A stretch of 64,000 bases of DNA from the NCBI GenBank assembly GCA_028752905.1, contig JAQNBH010000021.1, forward strand, positions 545,001-609,000. The letters are read 5' to 3'. The position numbers were made by a program, and so were the translations under genes. The DNA comes from Cladorhizidae sp. MBARI D1340-BT2 (Eukaryota > Porifera > Demospongiae > Poecilosclerida > Cladorhizidae). Positions 9,641 through 24,346 of this stretch are shown one piece after another (within the stretch, counting starts at the first letter, position 1; every line of letters starts with the position of its first letter). Below the pieces are notes generated by a model, which was given only the letters and a program-made list of their open reading frames with translations, did no database searches and was not told the origin of the DNA.

Positions 9641-12263
9641 GACAAGAATGAGCGATTCCAGACAGTTTTTCCTAAAAACGCCAAAAACGCCCCAATTGGA
9701 GCAAAATAGAGCTTAAAAGGGGGACATTTATCACCCTAAGACGTTTTCTGTTATTTAAAGAGTAGAAACATTTTGATGAAAAGAAAGCTGATGTGCACAA
9801 TTTTGACAGCGATTTCAGACAGGTTTTCCTCAAAACGCTTCAAAACGTCCCAAATGGAGTAAAATACAGCTTCTTTCAGACGTTTTCTGACATTTAAAGA
9901 GAAATAGTATTAATTTGCCATTTTGATTCTCACCAAAAGAAATTCTGTCGTTTAATGAGTAGAAACAGTTCCATAATGTTGAAAAGGAAGCTGTGCCCAT
10001 TTTGACCAGAACAAGCGACTTCAGACAGCTTTTCTTCAAAACGCTCAAAAACGTCGCTATAGGATCCAAAAAGACCTTATTTCGGTTAAACTGGAAATTT
10101 CTCACGAAAAGACATTTTCTGTCATTTAATGTGTAGAAACAGTTCGATAATGTTGAAAAGGAGTTAAAGTGTCCATTTTGACAAGATTGAGCGATTTCAG
10201 ACAGTTTTTCTTAAAAACATCCCAAATGGAGTTTTAAATAGAGGTTAAAAAGGGGATATTTCTCACAAAAGACATATTCTGCCATTTAAAGAGTAGAAAC
10301 TGTTTCATAACCTAGAGGGGGAATCTAGTATGCCGTTTTGACAAATTTGACTGATTTCAGACAGTTTTTCCTCAAAATGATCTGTCCCAATTGGAGCAAA
10401 ATCGAGGTTAAAAACGGAAAATTTCTCAATAAAAGTAGTTATATAATGTTGAAAAGGAAGTTCATGTGCCCATTTTGATGAGAATGAGTGATTTCCGACA
10501 GTTTTTTCCCAAACATCTAAAAAAAAGCCCCAATTGGAGTTTTTTCCCCGTCTCGCCAAGATGTTTTTTTGTAATTTAAAAGAGTAGAAACAGTTCCATA
10601 ATGCTGAAGTGGAAGCAATGAGCCATTTTGAGCGAATTCAGACAGTTTTTCCTCAAAATGCTAAAAAACGTCCCAATAGGAAGCATAAAAATGGGAGATT
10701 TGACATTTTCTAGTCGTTTAAAGAGTAGAAACAGTTCCCTAATGTTGAAAAGGAATCTAATGTGCCTATTTTGATAAGATTGAGTTCATAAAAGTCCCAA
10801 ATGGAGCTTTCGGTTAAAAAGTGGAGATTTCTCACCAAAATAAATTTTCTGATGTTTAAAGATAGAAACATTTCTATAATGTTGAAATGGTAGCTAATGT
10901 GACTATTATGACAAGAATGAGCGATTTCAAACAGTTTTTCCTCAGAGTAAAATAGTTCAAAATGCGTGATTTCTCACCAAAAGATGTTTTGACATTTAAA
11001 GAGTAGAAATATTTCCATAATTTGATAATTTGCCATTTTGACAAAATTGGGCCACTTTTTCCTCTAAAGGCTCCAAAATGACACAATTGGAGCAAAATAA
11101 AAACAAGATTTCTCACCAAAAGACATTTACTGTCGTTTAAAGAGTAGTAACATTCCATAAATGTTGAAAAGTACCGATTTTTATAATAATGAACGAGTTC
11201 AGACCGTTCTTCCTCAAAACGCCACCAAAAAGTCCCAATTGGACAAAATAGAGCTTATTTCGATTATAACCGGGAGATTTCTCAACAAAAGATGTTTTAT
11301 GTCGTTGAAAGAGTAAACAGTTCCATAATATTGAAAAGAAAGATAATGTGCCACTTTTTACAAGATTGAGCGATTTCAGACAGTTTTTTCTCCAAATACA
11401 ATTCGTTAAAAAGTGGTTTTCTCATAAAAGACATTTTCTGTCGTTTAAAGGGTATAAAGTTTGAAATGGAAGCCAATTGCCTATTTTGACAAGAATGACC
11501 TATTTCAGACAGTTTTTCCATAAAATGGTCCCAAATGGAGCAAAATAGAGCTTGTTTCTGTTAAAGATTATTTTGACCAAAATATGTTTTCTGTCATTTA
11601 AATAAACAATAGAAACATTTAATGTTGAAAAGGAAGCTAATATTCCAATTTTGATGTGAATGAGCGTTTTAAAACAGTTTTTTCTCAAAACCCTAAAAAA
11701 GACAAAAATTAGCGATTTAAGACTTTCCACCCAAAAGGCTCAAAACGTATCAATTGGAGCCAAATCGAGCTTCTTTCAGTTAAAAATTGGAGATTTCTCA
11801 CCAAAAGATGTTTTCTGTTATTTAAAGAGTAGAAACTGTTCCATAATGTTGAAGAGGAAGCTAATGTGCCATTTTGACAAAATTGAGCGATTTCACTCAG
11901 TTTTTCCTCAAAATGCTCTAACGTCCGAATTGGAGCAAAATAGAGCTCCTTTCGGTTAAAAACGGAAGAGTTCTCACTAAAAGAATAGAAACAGTTCTAT
12001 AATGTTGAAAAGGAACATTTTGTTAAGAATGGACATTTTTTCCACAAAACACACCCCCAAAAACGTCCCAATTGGAGCGGTGATTTTCACCAAAAGATGT
12101 TTTCTGTAATTTAAAGTGTAGAAACGGTTCGATAATGCTGAAGTGGAAACCATTTTGACAAGATTAGGCGAATTCAGACAGTTTTTCCTCAAAACGCTCT
12201 AAAAGCAAAGAGATAGCGTTAAAAATGGAAGATTTCTCACATAAAAAAATTATATTGTTTAAA
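9641..12263 (+). repeat. ~180-bp satellite before U1
   Basis: Forward monomers, about 2.6 kb, shorter than its equivalents. At about 9931 the text jumps from GCCATTTTG to TTCTCACCAAAAG, removing roughly 1.1 kb relative to 28658-29770. It keeps the empty piggyBac target TTAA at 9952-9955. Variant ACTTTCCACCC at about 11722 groups it with the satellite before U3. No gene seen. Confidence 0.9.
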
Positions 12264-13390
12264 CAACAGAAAACGTCTTAGGGTGATAATTTCCTCCTTT
12301 TAACCAAAAAAAGCTCTATTTTGCTCCAATTTGGACGTTTTTGAGCGTTTTGTGGAAAAACTGTCTGGAATCGCTCATTCTAGTCAAAATAGGCACATTA
12401 GCTTCTTTTCAACATTGGAACTGCTACTACTCATTAAACGATAGTTACAAATGCCCAACCATCCCAGAAGAAGCCTGTACAACGTAACTCTTTCCCTCCT
12501 GATGTTAGCTAGCACCCACAATGCCATGCCCTCCTAGATGCCCCTGCATAAATCTAAGCAGGAGTGGATCTTCTTATAAAGAGTGAAGAGATTCTGAGAG
12601 ATTTCAGGCTAGCCAGGCGCCTATACAGCTTTTATTGGCTTGCAGAGACAGCAGTAAAGGTAAGGAAGAGTCAGTTATAATGGAAATTTGTGATTGTCAG
12701 TAAGTTTTATTATTGTTATATTTTTATCACTTCCTCCGCCCACTCACATAAAGCAGAATAAGAAATAAAGTTTTATATAATAATAATGTGTAGCCTTCTG
12801 CCAAGAGACATGAAAATTAATTAAAGTGATCAAGACATGTAATCCTAGATTAAGATATACTGTAACTTACATACTATGATGGTTTCATGAAATACATGTA
12901 GGTTGGACACAGAGAGCCAAGAGACATGTAAATTAATTAAAGTTGATCAAGGCATGTAATTCTAGATTTAGATATTTACATACTATGATGATTTCATGAA
13001 GAGGGTTGGAAACAGAGAGCCAAGAGACACGTTCAAATAAATTGAAGTTGATCAAATCATGTCATTCTAGCCATAGAATACTGTAACTCACCTCCTATAA
13101 AGTAAGGACAGACAGAGATGAAGGACATGTTGAAACAAATATATTGTAAAGTTCAGCCATTTATCTCTAGATTCCCTTCACATGGATGGATGTCGCAGGG
13201 ACAGTGCACTTGAGCTTAATGGAAGCCAAGTGAGCATACTGATCTCTGTGGGTATAGTAAATATTTTACAATCAATTCTTGTCTCAAGTATAAATGGTCG
13301 CTAGTTACAGGGAAGTACGCTGACTTGCTTCCATGCTATACCTGTTAGGTGACATTAAAATCACCTTCTCAGTAATCAACTTCAATTTTC

Positions 13391-13430
13391 ATTCTCGACA
13401 TTTCGATAGTCTTCATCAGGAATAATGTGA
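13391..13430 (-). ncRNA. Hammerhead-like motif, short stem II, U1 left
   Basis: Minus-strand CTGATGA, GACTATC, GAAA, TGTC; same text as U0. Stem II has two pairs with a CTA loop. Confidence 0.58.
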
Positions 13431-13665
13431 CGCTAAGGCTCATGTGAGCCTGTTATATACCAGTAGCTACCTATACACCACGTGGCAGTACACGCACCTA
13501 GAACGTGCAGCGGTTGTAAATTTTTTTAAATTAATTAAATAATTTAATTAAATAAATGAAAATAAAAATTAATATAATTATAAATAAAATTATATGAAAA
13601 ACAAATAAAAATGTACATACATAAATAAACAAATAAATAAAACAACAAATTCATATATAAAATAC

Positions 13666-14428
<763 letters not shown>

Positions 14429-14505
14429 TGATAAAATAATAAAAAAATTAAAAAATGTAATTATGGTGGTCGTGGCTTCAAGTTCAGGCTCTTCAGAGTA
14501 GTTCT

Positions 14506-15587
14506 TCAGCAGCCAGGTAAGTCCATTCCACAGTCACGATTCAACCGCTCACAATTTGATGCTAGGCCAATGTGCAATGCCTCCTTCACTAGCAGTTCCT
14601 TCTGTCTTCTGGCCTGGTCCAAGATGGTGGCTTCCTCCCACAAAATAGGATGTCCATTATCCCATGCATGCTCAGCAATTGCAGACTTCTCTTTATGACA
14701 ATTTCTACAGGCATCTTGATGTTCTTTCACTCAGATTTCCAGTCTTCAGATGGTCGACCCTATGTAGTATTTACCACAGCTACAAGGAATGCGGTACACA
14801 ACACATGAGTGCATTCTAGCTGGTAAAATATCCTTGACTCTGCTCAGTTGTGTCCTCAGAGGTCTTCCCGAACCGAAGACGACTTTTATGTTAAACTTCC
14901 TGCAGACCCTCCTGATGTCTTCACTCATTCCTGCTGCATAAGGAATCACTATCATAGGATCCTTCTTTTTTAGAATCCTCATTGCCTGTACTGTTGTATT
15001 CATCTTCCTTTCTGCATTTAGATGTTTCTGCAGGTGAACGGTTCATGAAAGCTTGTGGGTAACCATTCTCGATGAAGACCTTATTCAAATGATGTTCGTC
15101 CTTCCAAAGTTCCTCCTTCTCAGTCACTACTCTTCTGGCTCTATCATGCAAGCTCTTCACCACCTTTTGAAGTGGATGTGATGTTGTGATCTATAATCAA
15201 GGTATCGGTTGGTATCCATGGGTTTTCTAGACGGTTGCAGTCGTTCCTTTGTATATGGCAGTCAAGAAAGGGCAGCGATCCAGCCACTTCAAGTACCATG
15301 ATAAACTTTATGGATGGCCTGTTGTTGTTCAGATGGTATGCAGAAGGTATCATACACGTATCTCTTGGCTTTAGTGGGGCAGTTGTGAGCGCCAATTCCA
15401 CCACATAAAGGTTGTCTACTACTGCAGATACTGGAGAGCCCATTGCTACACCCTCTTGTTGCTCGTAGTTTTTTTCTAGAAACCTGAAGTAGGTGGATTT
15501 CAGGCACAATTCCAACATTTCAGAAATCCTGTCAGCCCTTAGTGTAGTCCTCTCCCTCAAGCTCTCATCTTTCGTCACAATTGGGCT
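14506..15587 (-). pseudogene. Penelope-like RT + GIY-YIG remnant, U1
   Basis: Same frame breaks and TGA codons as U0: RT part 15578-15144, connecting part 15163-14921, GIY-YIG start 15003-14746 and GIY-YIG end 14730-14506. Copy-specific residues are LRADRIS (Gly to Arg), CHIQR, DHNITS, HIGLASN and GSTI at the end of the GIY-YIG opening. CHIQR and LASN are shared only with U3. GAG is kept where U0 has TAG. Confidence 0.9.
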
Positions 15588-16832
15588 CTAACTATGCGAG
15601 CTAGTGGTATTGTGTTTTGATGCATACAATAGAACCTCCCTTACCTTGTGCTCCTAATCATAGGACCTATTGCATATGGGATGTGAGTTTGGCCAGACCA
15701 CTTTTTACAGAGAGAAAGCCTCACCCAAAATCATAACCTACCAAGTTCATTTGCATTTTCCAATACTTATAGAGAAAAGATTGTAGCATTGAGTATGTTC
15801 CAGAAGACTTGGTACTCTTCTGTCATTTTGCTTGAGAGTTACATAAATGTCTACAAAGAGTGGAACCTCTGATGCTGCATTTTAAGCTAGCTTATAGTCT
15901 ATATATATTGTAATTCCTGAGATGCAATAGTTGCCTTCTAGCAGTATAAAGAGAGAGGGTGCCACAAGCGTTCTGTGGAGTAGTATTCACTGAACCTGCA
16001 ACAATATGCAATGCTTAGTCTGGGGCGGCACTGGCAAATATGGAGTGATCTGGCTATTGTGGTAAGGAATATGATTGTTTTTACAGTTAAAAAATCAGTT
16101 ATGTTGTCAATCTTCACAAAATTATCTGTGATCGTATTTGCTTACAAAATAATTAGTCAATAGTCAATGGCATTATATTGTCTAGCTTCATGGTTAAAAT
16201 ACATTCTCCTCTATGTATATACTTAATGACCATTTGCTGGGAGCATTGGTTGCAGACATCACAAAATCAACATTTGCATAATACTCTGTATCTTACAGGT
16301 CTCCAGCAATCCTTATACTCAAGCCATTATTTTCAATAGGTTATCCATACATTGATGACTGAAGTAGAGTTCAATGTTTGATAAGCCAGTATGCTTAATT
16401 CATCAATTATATCCTGAAAAAACTTATATCTTGGAATCATCCTTCCTCATCAAGTTCAGCAGCTTATAAAAATTTCTATCACTACTGGTCGTTGTGGCCA
16501 CTGATTGCACATCCCGATCTAGCAAAGAACTTGAGGCACGAAATGATTTTCAAAATGTGGTGATGGTTAGTAGCCATTGCTACGACAGAGAACTGCTAAG
16601 TATCTCACTTACATTGTGTGTTGTTGTGAAGGTAGTTAGTAGTATTCCACAGAACTCTTGTGACACTGACTCTGTTCATGCTGCTTGAAGGAAACGATTG
16701 CATATTTCAAATTACAGAAACCTTTGGATAGCTATTAGTATATTATTACCTACCAGACTGTATGTTTGCATAAAATTATCCAGTTAGCAATTTCATACTT
16801 ACATACCTAGTATAAGAGATTAAAGCCTTATA
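15588..16832. other. U1 central spacer with internal inverted homology
   Basis: No convincing gene. The reverse complement of about 15903-15975 aligns with about 16645-16717 at roughly three-quarters identity by eye; shared words include CACAGAAC, CTTGTG, ATTGCAT and AATTACA. The centre of symmetry is therefore near 16.3 kb, and both halves of the composite share more than the tails. A 64-codon frame at 16494-16688 recurs in U2, U4 and U5 but is broken in U3. Confidence 0.65.
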
Positions 16833-16942
16833 GATTCAATAGTGACTGTGGAATGGACTTACATGGCTGCTGAAGAACTACTCTGAAGAGCCTGATCTTG
16901 AAGCCACGACCACCATAATGACATTTTTTTAAATATTTTTTA

Positions 16943-17684
<742 letters not shown>

Positions 17685-17910
17685 ATGTACATGTATTTTA
17701 TATTTGAATTTGTTGTTTTATTTGTTTATTTATGTATGTACATTTTTATTTGTTGTTCATTTAATTTTATTTATGTATTAATTTTTATTTTCAATTATTT
17801 ATTTAATTTATTTAATTATTAAAAAAAAATTACAACCGCTGCACGTGCTAGGTGCGTGTACTGCCATATGGTGGATAGGTAGCTACTGGGCTCACATGAG
17901 CCTTAGCGTC

Positions 17911-17956
17911 ACATTCCTGATGAAGACTAGAACATCTAGTCGAAATGTCGAGAATG
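17911..17956 (+). ncRNA. Hammerhead-like ribozyme motif, long stem II, U1 right
   Basis: CTGATGA (17917-17923), then a perfect 6-bp stem II GACTAG/CTAGTC closed by AACAT, then GAAA (17942-17945) and TGTC with GTC at 17947-17949. CATTC (17912-17916) can pair with GAATG (17952-17956) as stem I. This is the better hammerhead candidate of the two classes. Confidence 0.68.
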
Positions 17957-18874
17957 AAAATTGAAGTTGATTACTGAGAAGGTGATTTTAATGTCACCTA
18001 ACAGGTATAGCATGTAACTAGCGATCATTTATACTTGAGCCAAGAATTGATTGTAAAATATACCCACAGAGATCAGAATGCTCACTTGGCTTCCATTAAG
18101 CTCAAGTGCACTGTCCCTGCGACATCCATCCATGTGAAGGGACTCTAGGGATACACAGCTGAACTTTACAGGTGAGTTACAGTATTCTATGGCATGATTT
18201 GATCAACTTCAATTTATTTGAACGCGTCTCTTGGCTCTCTGTTTCCAACCCTCTTCATGAAATCCCCATATTATGTAAGTTACAGTATATCTAAATCTAG
18301 GATTACATGCCTTGATCAACTTTAATTAATTTACATGTCTCTTGGCTCTCTGTGTGTCCAACCTAGATGTATTTCATGAAACCATCATGTAAATTACAGT
18401 ATATCGTAATCTAGGATTACAAGTCTTGTTGAACTTACTGATAATCACAAATTGCCATCATAAACAGAATCTTCCTTACCTTTACTGCTGTCTCTGCAAG
18501 CCAATGAAAGCTGTATAGGCACCTGGCTAGCCTGAAATCCCACAGAATGTCATCACTCTTTATAAGTAGATCCACTCCTGCTTGGATTTATGCAGCAGCA
18601 TCTAGGAGGGCATGGCATTGTAGGTGCTAGCTAACATCAGGAGGGAAAGAGTTATGCTGTACAGGCTTCTTCTGGGATGGTTGGGCATTTGTAACTATCG
18701 TTTAATGAGAAGTAACAGTTCCAATGTTGAAAAGTAGCTAATGTGCCGATTTTGACACAAGAATGAGCGATTCCAGACAGTCTTTCCTAAAAACGCCAAA
18801 AACGCCCCAATTGGAGCAAAATAGAGCTTAAAAGGGGGAGATTTATCATCCTAAGACGTTTTCTGTTATTTAAA

Positions 18875-21800
18875 GAGTAGAAACATTTTGATGAAAAGAA
18901 AGCCGATGTGCACAATTTTGACATCGATTTCAGACAGGTTTTCCTCAAAACGCTTCAAAAAGTCCCAAATGGAGTAAAATACAGCTTCTTTCAGACGTTT
19001 TCTGACATTTAAAGAGAAATAGTATTAATTTGCCATTTTGGCATAATTGAGCTATTTCAGGCACTTTTTCCCCAAAATCCTCCCAATTGGAGTACAATAG
19101 AGTTTCTTTCAGTTAAAAACTGCTGTCATTTAAAGAGCAGTATCGGTTCCATAATGTTGAAAGAGAAGGTAATTTACCGATTTTGACAAGAATGAGTGAT
19201 TTCAGACAGTTTTCCTCAACACGCTAAAAAAATGGTCCAAATTGGAACCAAATAGTCTAAAAAGGGTAGATTTCTCACCAAAAGTGTCATTTAGAGAGTA
19301 GAAACAGTTATATAATGTTGCTGATGTGCACAATTTTGACGGCGATTTCAGACAGTTTTTCCTCAAAATGCTTAAAAACGTCCCAAATGAAATAAAATAC
19401 AGCTTGTTTCAGACGTTTTCTGACATTTAAAGATAAATAGTGCTAATTTGCCCATTTTGACAAAATTGAGCTAATACAGGCACTTTTTCACCAAAACCCT
19501 CCCAATTGGAGCAAAATGGAGTTTCTTTCAGTTCAAAACTGTAGATTTCTCAACAAAAGACATTTTTACTGTCATAATGTTGAAAATTCCCATTTTTAAA
19601 AGAATGAGCAATTTCAGAAATGTTTTCCCCAAAACACAAAAAAATCCCTTGTTTCGGTTAAAAATGGAAGATTTTTCAGCAAAAGACGTTTTCTGTCCTT
19701 TAAAGAGTTGAAACAGTTCAATAATTAAGAAAAGGAAGGTAATGTGCCCATTTTGACATGAATGATCGTTTCAGACAGTTTTTGCTTAAAAAATCCCAAA
19801 TTGTTAAAAACGGAAGATTTTTTACCAAAAGACATTTTCTGTCATTTAAAGAGTAGAAACAGTTTCATGTTGACGAGTAAGCTATTGTGCCATTTTTACA
19901 AGATAGAGCGATTTCAGACAGTTTAGCCTCAAAACGCTCTAAAACGTCCCAATAAGAGCCAAATAGAGGTTAAAAACGTAAGATTTCTCAACCAAAGATA
20001 TTTTGTCGTTTAAAGAGTAGAATGAGTTCAATAATGTTGAAAAGGAAGCCATTTTTACAAGAATGACCGGTTTCTGACGGTTTTGTTCAAAACACCAAAA
20101 TTTCCGCTTCTTTCGTTTAAAATGGTGAGATTTCTCACCAAAAGAAATTCTGTCGTTTAATGAGTAGAAACAGTCCCATAATGTTGAAAAGGAAGCTATG
20201 TGCCCATTTTGACCAGAACAAGCGACTTCAGACAGCTTTTCTTCAAAACGCTCAAAAACGTCGCTATAGGATCCAAAAAGACCTTATTTCGGTTAAACAG
20301 GAAATTTCTCACGAAAAGACATTTTCTGTCATTTAATGTGTAGAAACAGTTCGATAATGTTGAAAAGGAGTTAAAGTGTCCATTTTGACAAGATTGAGCG
20401 ATTTCAGACAGTTTTTCTTAAAAACATCCCAAATGGAGTTTTAAATAGAGGTTAAAAAGGGGATATTTCTCACAAAAAGACATATTCTGTCATTTAAAGA
20501 GTATAAACTGTTTCATAACCTAGAGGGGGGATCTAGTATGCCGTTTTGACAAATTTGACTGATTTCAGACAGTTTTTCCTCAAAATGATCTGTCCCAATT
20601 GGAGCAAAATCGAGGTTAAAAACGGAAAATTTCTCAATAAAAGTATTATATAATGTTGAAAAGGAAGTTCATGTGCCCATTTAGATGAGAACGAGTGATT
20701 TCCGACAGTTTTTTCCCAAACATCTAAAAAAAAGCCCCAATTGGAGTTTTTTCCCCCTGTCTCACCAAAAGATGTTTTTTATAATTTAAAAGAGTAGAAA
20801 CAGTTCCATAATGCTGAAGTGGAAGCATTGAGCCATTTTGAGCGAATTCAGACAGTTTTTCCTCAAAATGCTAAAAAACGTCCCAATAGGAAGCATAAAA
20901 AGGGGAGATTTGACATTTTCTAGTCGTTTAAAGAGTAGAAACAGTTCCCTAATGTTGAAAAGGAATCTAATGTGCCTATTTTGATAAGATTGAGCTCATA
21001 AAAGTCCCAAATCGAGCTTTCGGTTAAAAAGTGGAGATTTCTCACCAAAATAAATTTTCTGATGTTTAAAGATAGAAACATTTCTATAATGTTGAAATGG
21101 TAGCTAATGCGACTATTATGACAAGAATGAGCGATTTCAAACAGTTTTCCCTCGGAGTAAAATAGTTAAAAATGCGAGATTTCTCACCAAAAGATGTTTT
21201 GACATTTAAAGAGTAGAAATATTTCCATAATTTGATAATTTGCCATTTTGACAAAATTGGGCCCCTTTTTCCTCTAAAGGCTCCAAAATGACACAATTGG
21301 AGCAAAATAAAAAGAAGATTTCTCACCAAAAGACATTTACTGTCGTTTAAAGAGTAGTAACATTCCATAAATGTTGAAAAGTACCGATTTTTATAATAAT
21401 GAACGAGTTCAGACCGTTCTTCCTCAAAACGCCACCAAAAAGTCCCAATTGGACAAAATAGAGCTTATTTCGATTATAACCGGGAGATTTCTCAACAAAA
21501 GATGTTTTATGTCGTTGAAAGAGTAAACAGTTCCATAATATTGAAAAGAAAGATGTGCCAATTTTTACAAGATTGAGCGATTTCAGACAGTTTTTTCTCC
21601 AAATACAATTCGTTAAAAAGTGGTTTTCTCATGACATTTTCTGTCGTTTAAAGGGTATAAAGTTTGAAATGGAAGCCAATTGCCTATTTTGACAAGAATG
21701 ACCTATTTCAGACAGTTTTTCCATAAAATGGTCCCAAATGGAGCAAAATAGAGCTTGTTTCTGTTAAAGATTATTTTCACCAAAATATGTTTTCTGTCAT

Positions 21801-22454
21801 TTAAATAAACAATAGAAACATTTAATGTTGAAAAGGAAGCTAATATTCCAATTTTGATGTGAATGAGCGTTTTAAAACAGTTTTTTCTCAAAACCCTAAA
21901 AAAGACAAAAATTAGCGATTTAAGACTTTCCCCCCAAAAGGCTCAAAACGTATCAATTGGAGCCAAATCGAGCTTCTTTCAGTTAAAAATTGGAGATTTC
22001 TCACCAAAAGATGTTTTCTGTTATTTAAAGAGTAGAAACTGTTCCATAATGTTGAAGAGGAAGCTAATGTGCCATTTTGACAAAATTGAGCGATTTCACT
22101 CAGTTTTTCCTCAAAATGCTCTAACGTCCGAATTGGAGCAAAATAGAGCTCCTTTCGGTTAAAAACGGAAGAGTTCTCACTAAAAGAATAGAAACAGTTC
22201 TATAATGTTGAAAAGGAACATTTTGTTGAGAATGGACATTTTTTCCACAAAACACTCCAAAAAAACACGTCCCAATTGGAGCGGTGATTTTCACCAAAAG
22301 ATGTTTTCTGTAATTTAAAGTGTAGAAACGGTTCAATGAAACCATTTTGACAAGATTAGGCGAATTCAGACAGTTTTTCCTCAAAACGCTCTAAAAGCAA
22401 AGAGATAGCGTTAAAAATGGAAGATTTCTCACTAAAAAAAATTATATCGTTTAA
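18875..22454 (+). repeat. ~180-bp satellite between U1 and U2
   Basis: About 3.6 kb of forward monomers. It includes the intact empty piggyBac site, TTAA at 20157-20160. Variants ACTTTCCCCCC (about 21926) and CCCCCTGTCTCACC (about 20755) match the satellite before U4. Relative to 39001-39178 it lacks one 176-bp monomer. No gene seen. Confidence 0.92.
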
Positions 22455-23584
22455 ACAACAGAAAACGTCTTAGGGTGATAATTTCCTCCTTTTAACCAAA
22501 AGAAGCTCTATTTTGCTCCAATTTGGACGTTTTTGAGCGTTTTGTGGAAAAACTGTCTGGAATCGCTCATTCTAGTCAAAATAGGCACATTAGCTTCTTT
22601 TCAACATTGGAACTGCTACTACTCATTAAACGAGTTACAAATGCCCAACCATCCCAGAAGAAGCCTGTACAACGTAACTCTTTCCCTCCTGATGTTAGCT
22701 AGCACCCACAATGCCATGCCCTCCTAGATGCCCCTGCATAAATCTAAGCAGGAGTGGATCTTCTTATAAAGAGTGAAGAGATTCTGAGAGATTTCAGGCT
22801 AGCCAGGCGCCTATACAGCTTTTATTGGCTTGCAGAGACAGCAGTAAAGGTAAGGAAGAGTCAGTTATAATGGAAATTTGTGATTGTCAGTAAGTTTTAT
22901 TATTGTTATATTTTTATCACTTCCTCCGCCCACTCACATAAAGCAGAACAAGAAATAAAGTTTTATATAATAATAATTAGCCTTCTGCCAAGAGACATGA
23001 AAATTAATTAAAGTGATCAAGACATGTAATCCTAGATTAAGATATACTGTAACTTACATACTATGATGGTTTCATGAAATACATGTAGGTTGGACACAGA
23101 GAGCCAAGAGACATGTAAATTAATTAAAGTTGATCAAGGCATGTAATCCTAGATTTAGATATACTGTAACTTACATACTATGAAGATTTCATGAAGAGGG
23201 TTGGAAACAGAGAGCCAAGAGACACGTTCAAATAAATTGAAGTTGATCAAATCATGTCATTCTAGCCATAGAATACTGTAACTCACCTCCTATAAAGTAA
23301 GGACAGACAGAGATGAAGGACATGTTGAAACAAATATATTGTAAAGTTCAGCTGTTTATCTCTAGATTCCCTTCACATGGATGGATGTCGCAGGGACAGT
23401 GCACTTGAGCTTAATGGAAGCCAAGTGAGCATACTGATCTCTGTGGGTATAGTAAATATTTTACAATCAATTCTTGTCTCAAGTATAAATGGTCGCTAGT
23501 TACAGGGAAGTACGCTGACTTGCTTCCATGCTATACCTGTTAGGTGACATTAAAATCACCTTCTCAGTAATCAACTTCAATTTT

Positions 23585-23624
23585 CATTCTCGACATTTCG
23601 ATAGTCTTCATCAGGAATAATGTG
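23585..23624 (-). ncRNA. Hammerhead-like motif, short stem II, U2 left
   Basis: Identical core to the other left-tail motifs (CTGATGA, GACTATC, GAAA, TGTC). Confidence 0.58.
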
Positions 23625-23855
23625 ACGCTAAGGCTCATGTGAGCCTGTTATATACCAGTAGCTACCTATACACAACGTGGCAGTACACGCACCTAGAACG
23701 TGCAGCGGTTGTAAATTTTTTTAAATAAATTAAATAAATAAATTAAATAAATGAAAGTAAAATTAATATATAAATAAAATTATATGAAAAACAAATAAAA
23801 ATGTACATACATAAATAAACAAATAAATAAAACAACAAATTCATATATAAAATAC

Positions 23856-24269
<414 letters not shown>

Positions 24270-24346
24270 TGATAAAATAATTAAAATATTAAAAAATGTA
24301 ATTATGGTGGTCGTGGCTTCAAGTTCAGGCTCTTCAGAGTAGTTCT

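Noticed and set aside
11660..11959. 99-codon frame in the satellite, nearly identical in every module (also near 3538, 21863, 31507, 42172, 51888, 60077).
   Set aside because: It spans almost two satellite monomers, has no family resemblance, and its conservation equals that of the surrounding non-coding array.
8717..12263. Regularly spaced repeats that might suggest a CRISPR array.
   Set aside because: Monomers of ~180 bp with no short identical repeat alternating with unique spacers; the setting is a eukaryotic satellite.
14746..15003. Intact small endonuclease gene reading through GIY-YIG.
   Set aside because: The frame stops after YIG plus two residues and lacks the rest of the catalytic fold, which lies beyond TGA codons.
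16494..16688. 64-codon frame in the central spacer recurring in U2, U4 and U5.
   Set aside because: Broken by a 1-base deletion in U3; no recognisable domain; identity no higher than flanking spacer.
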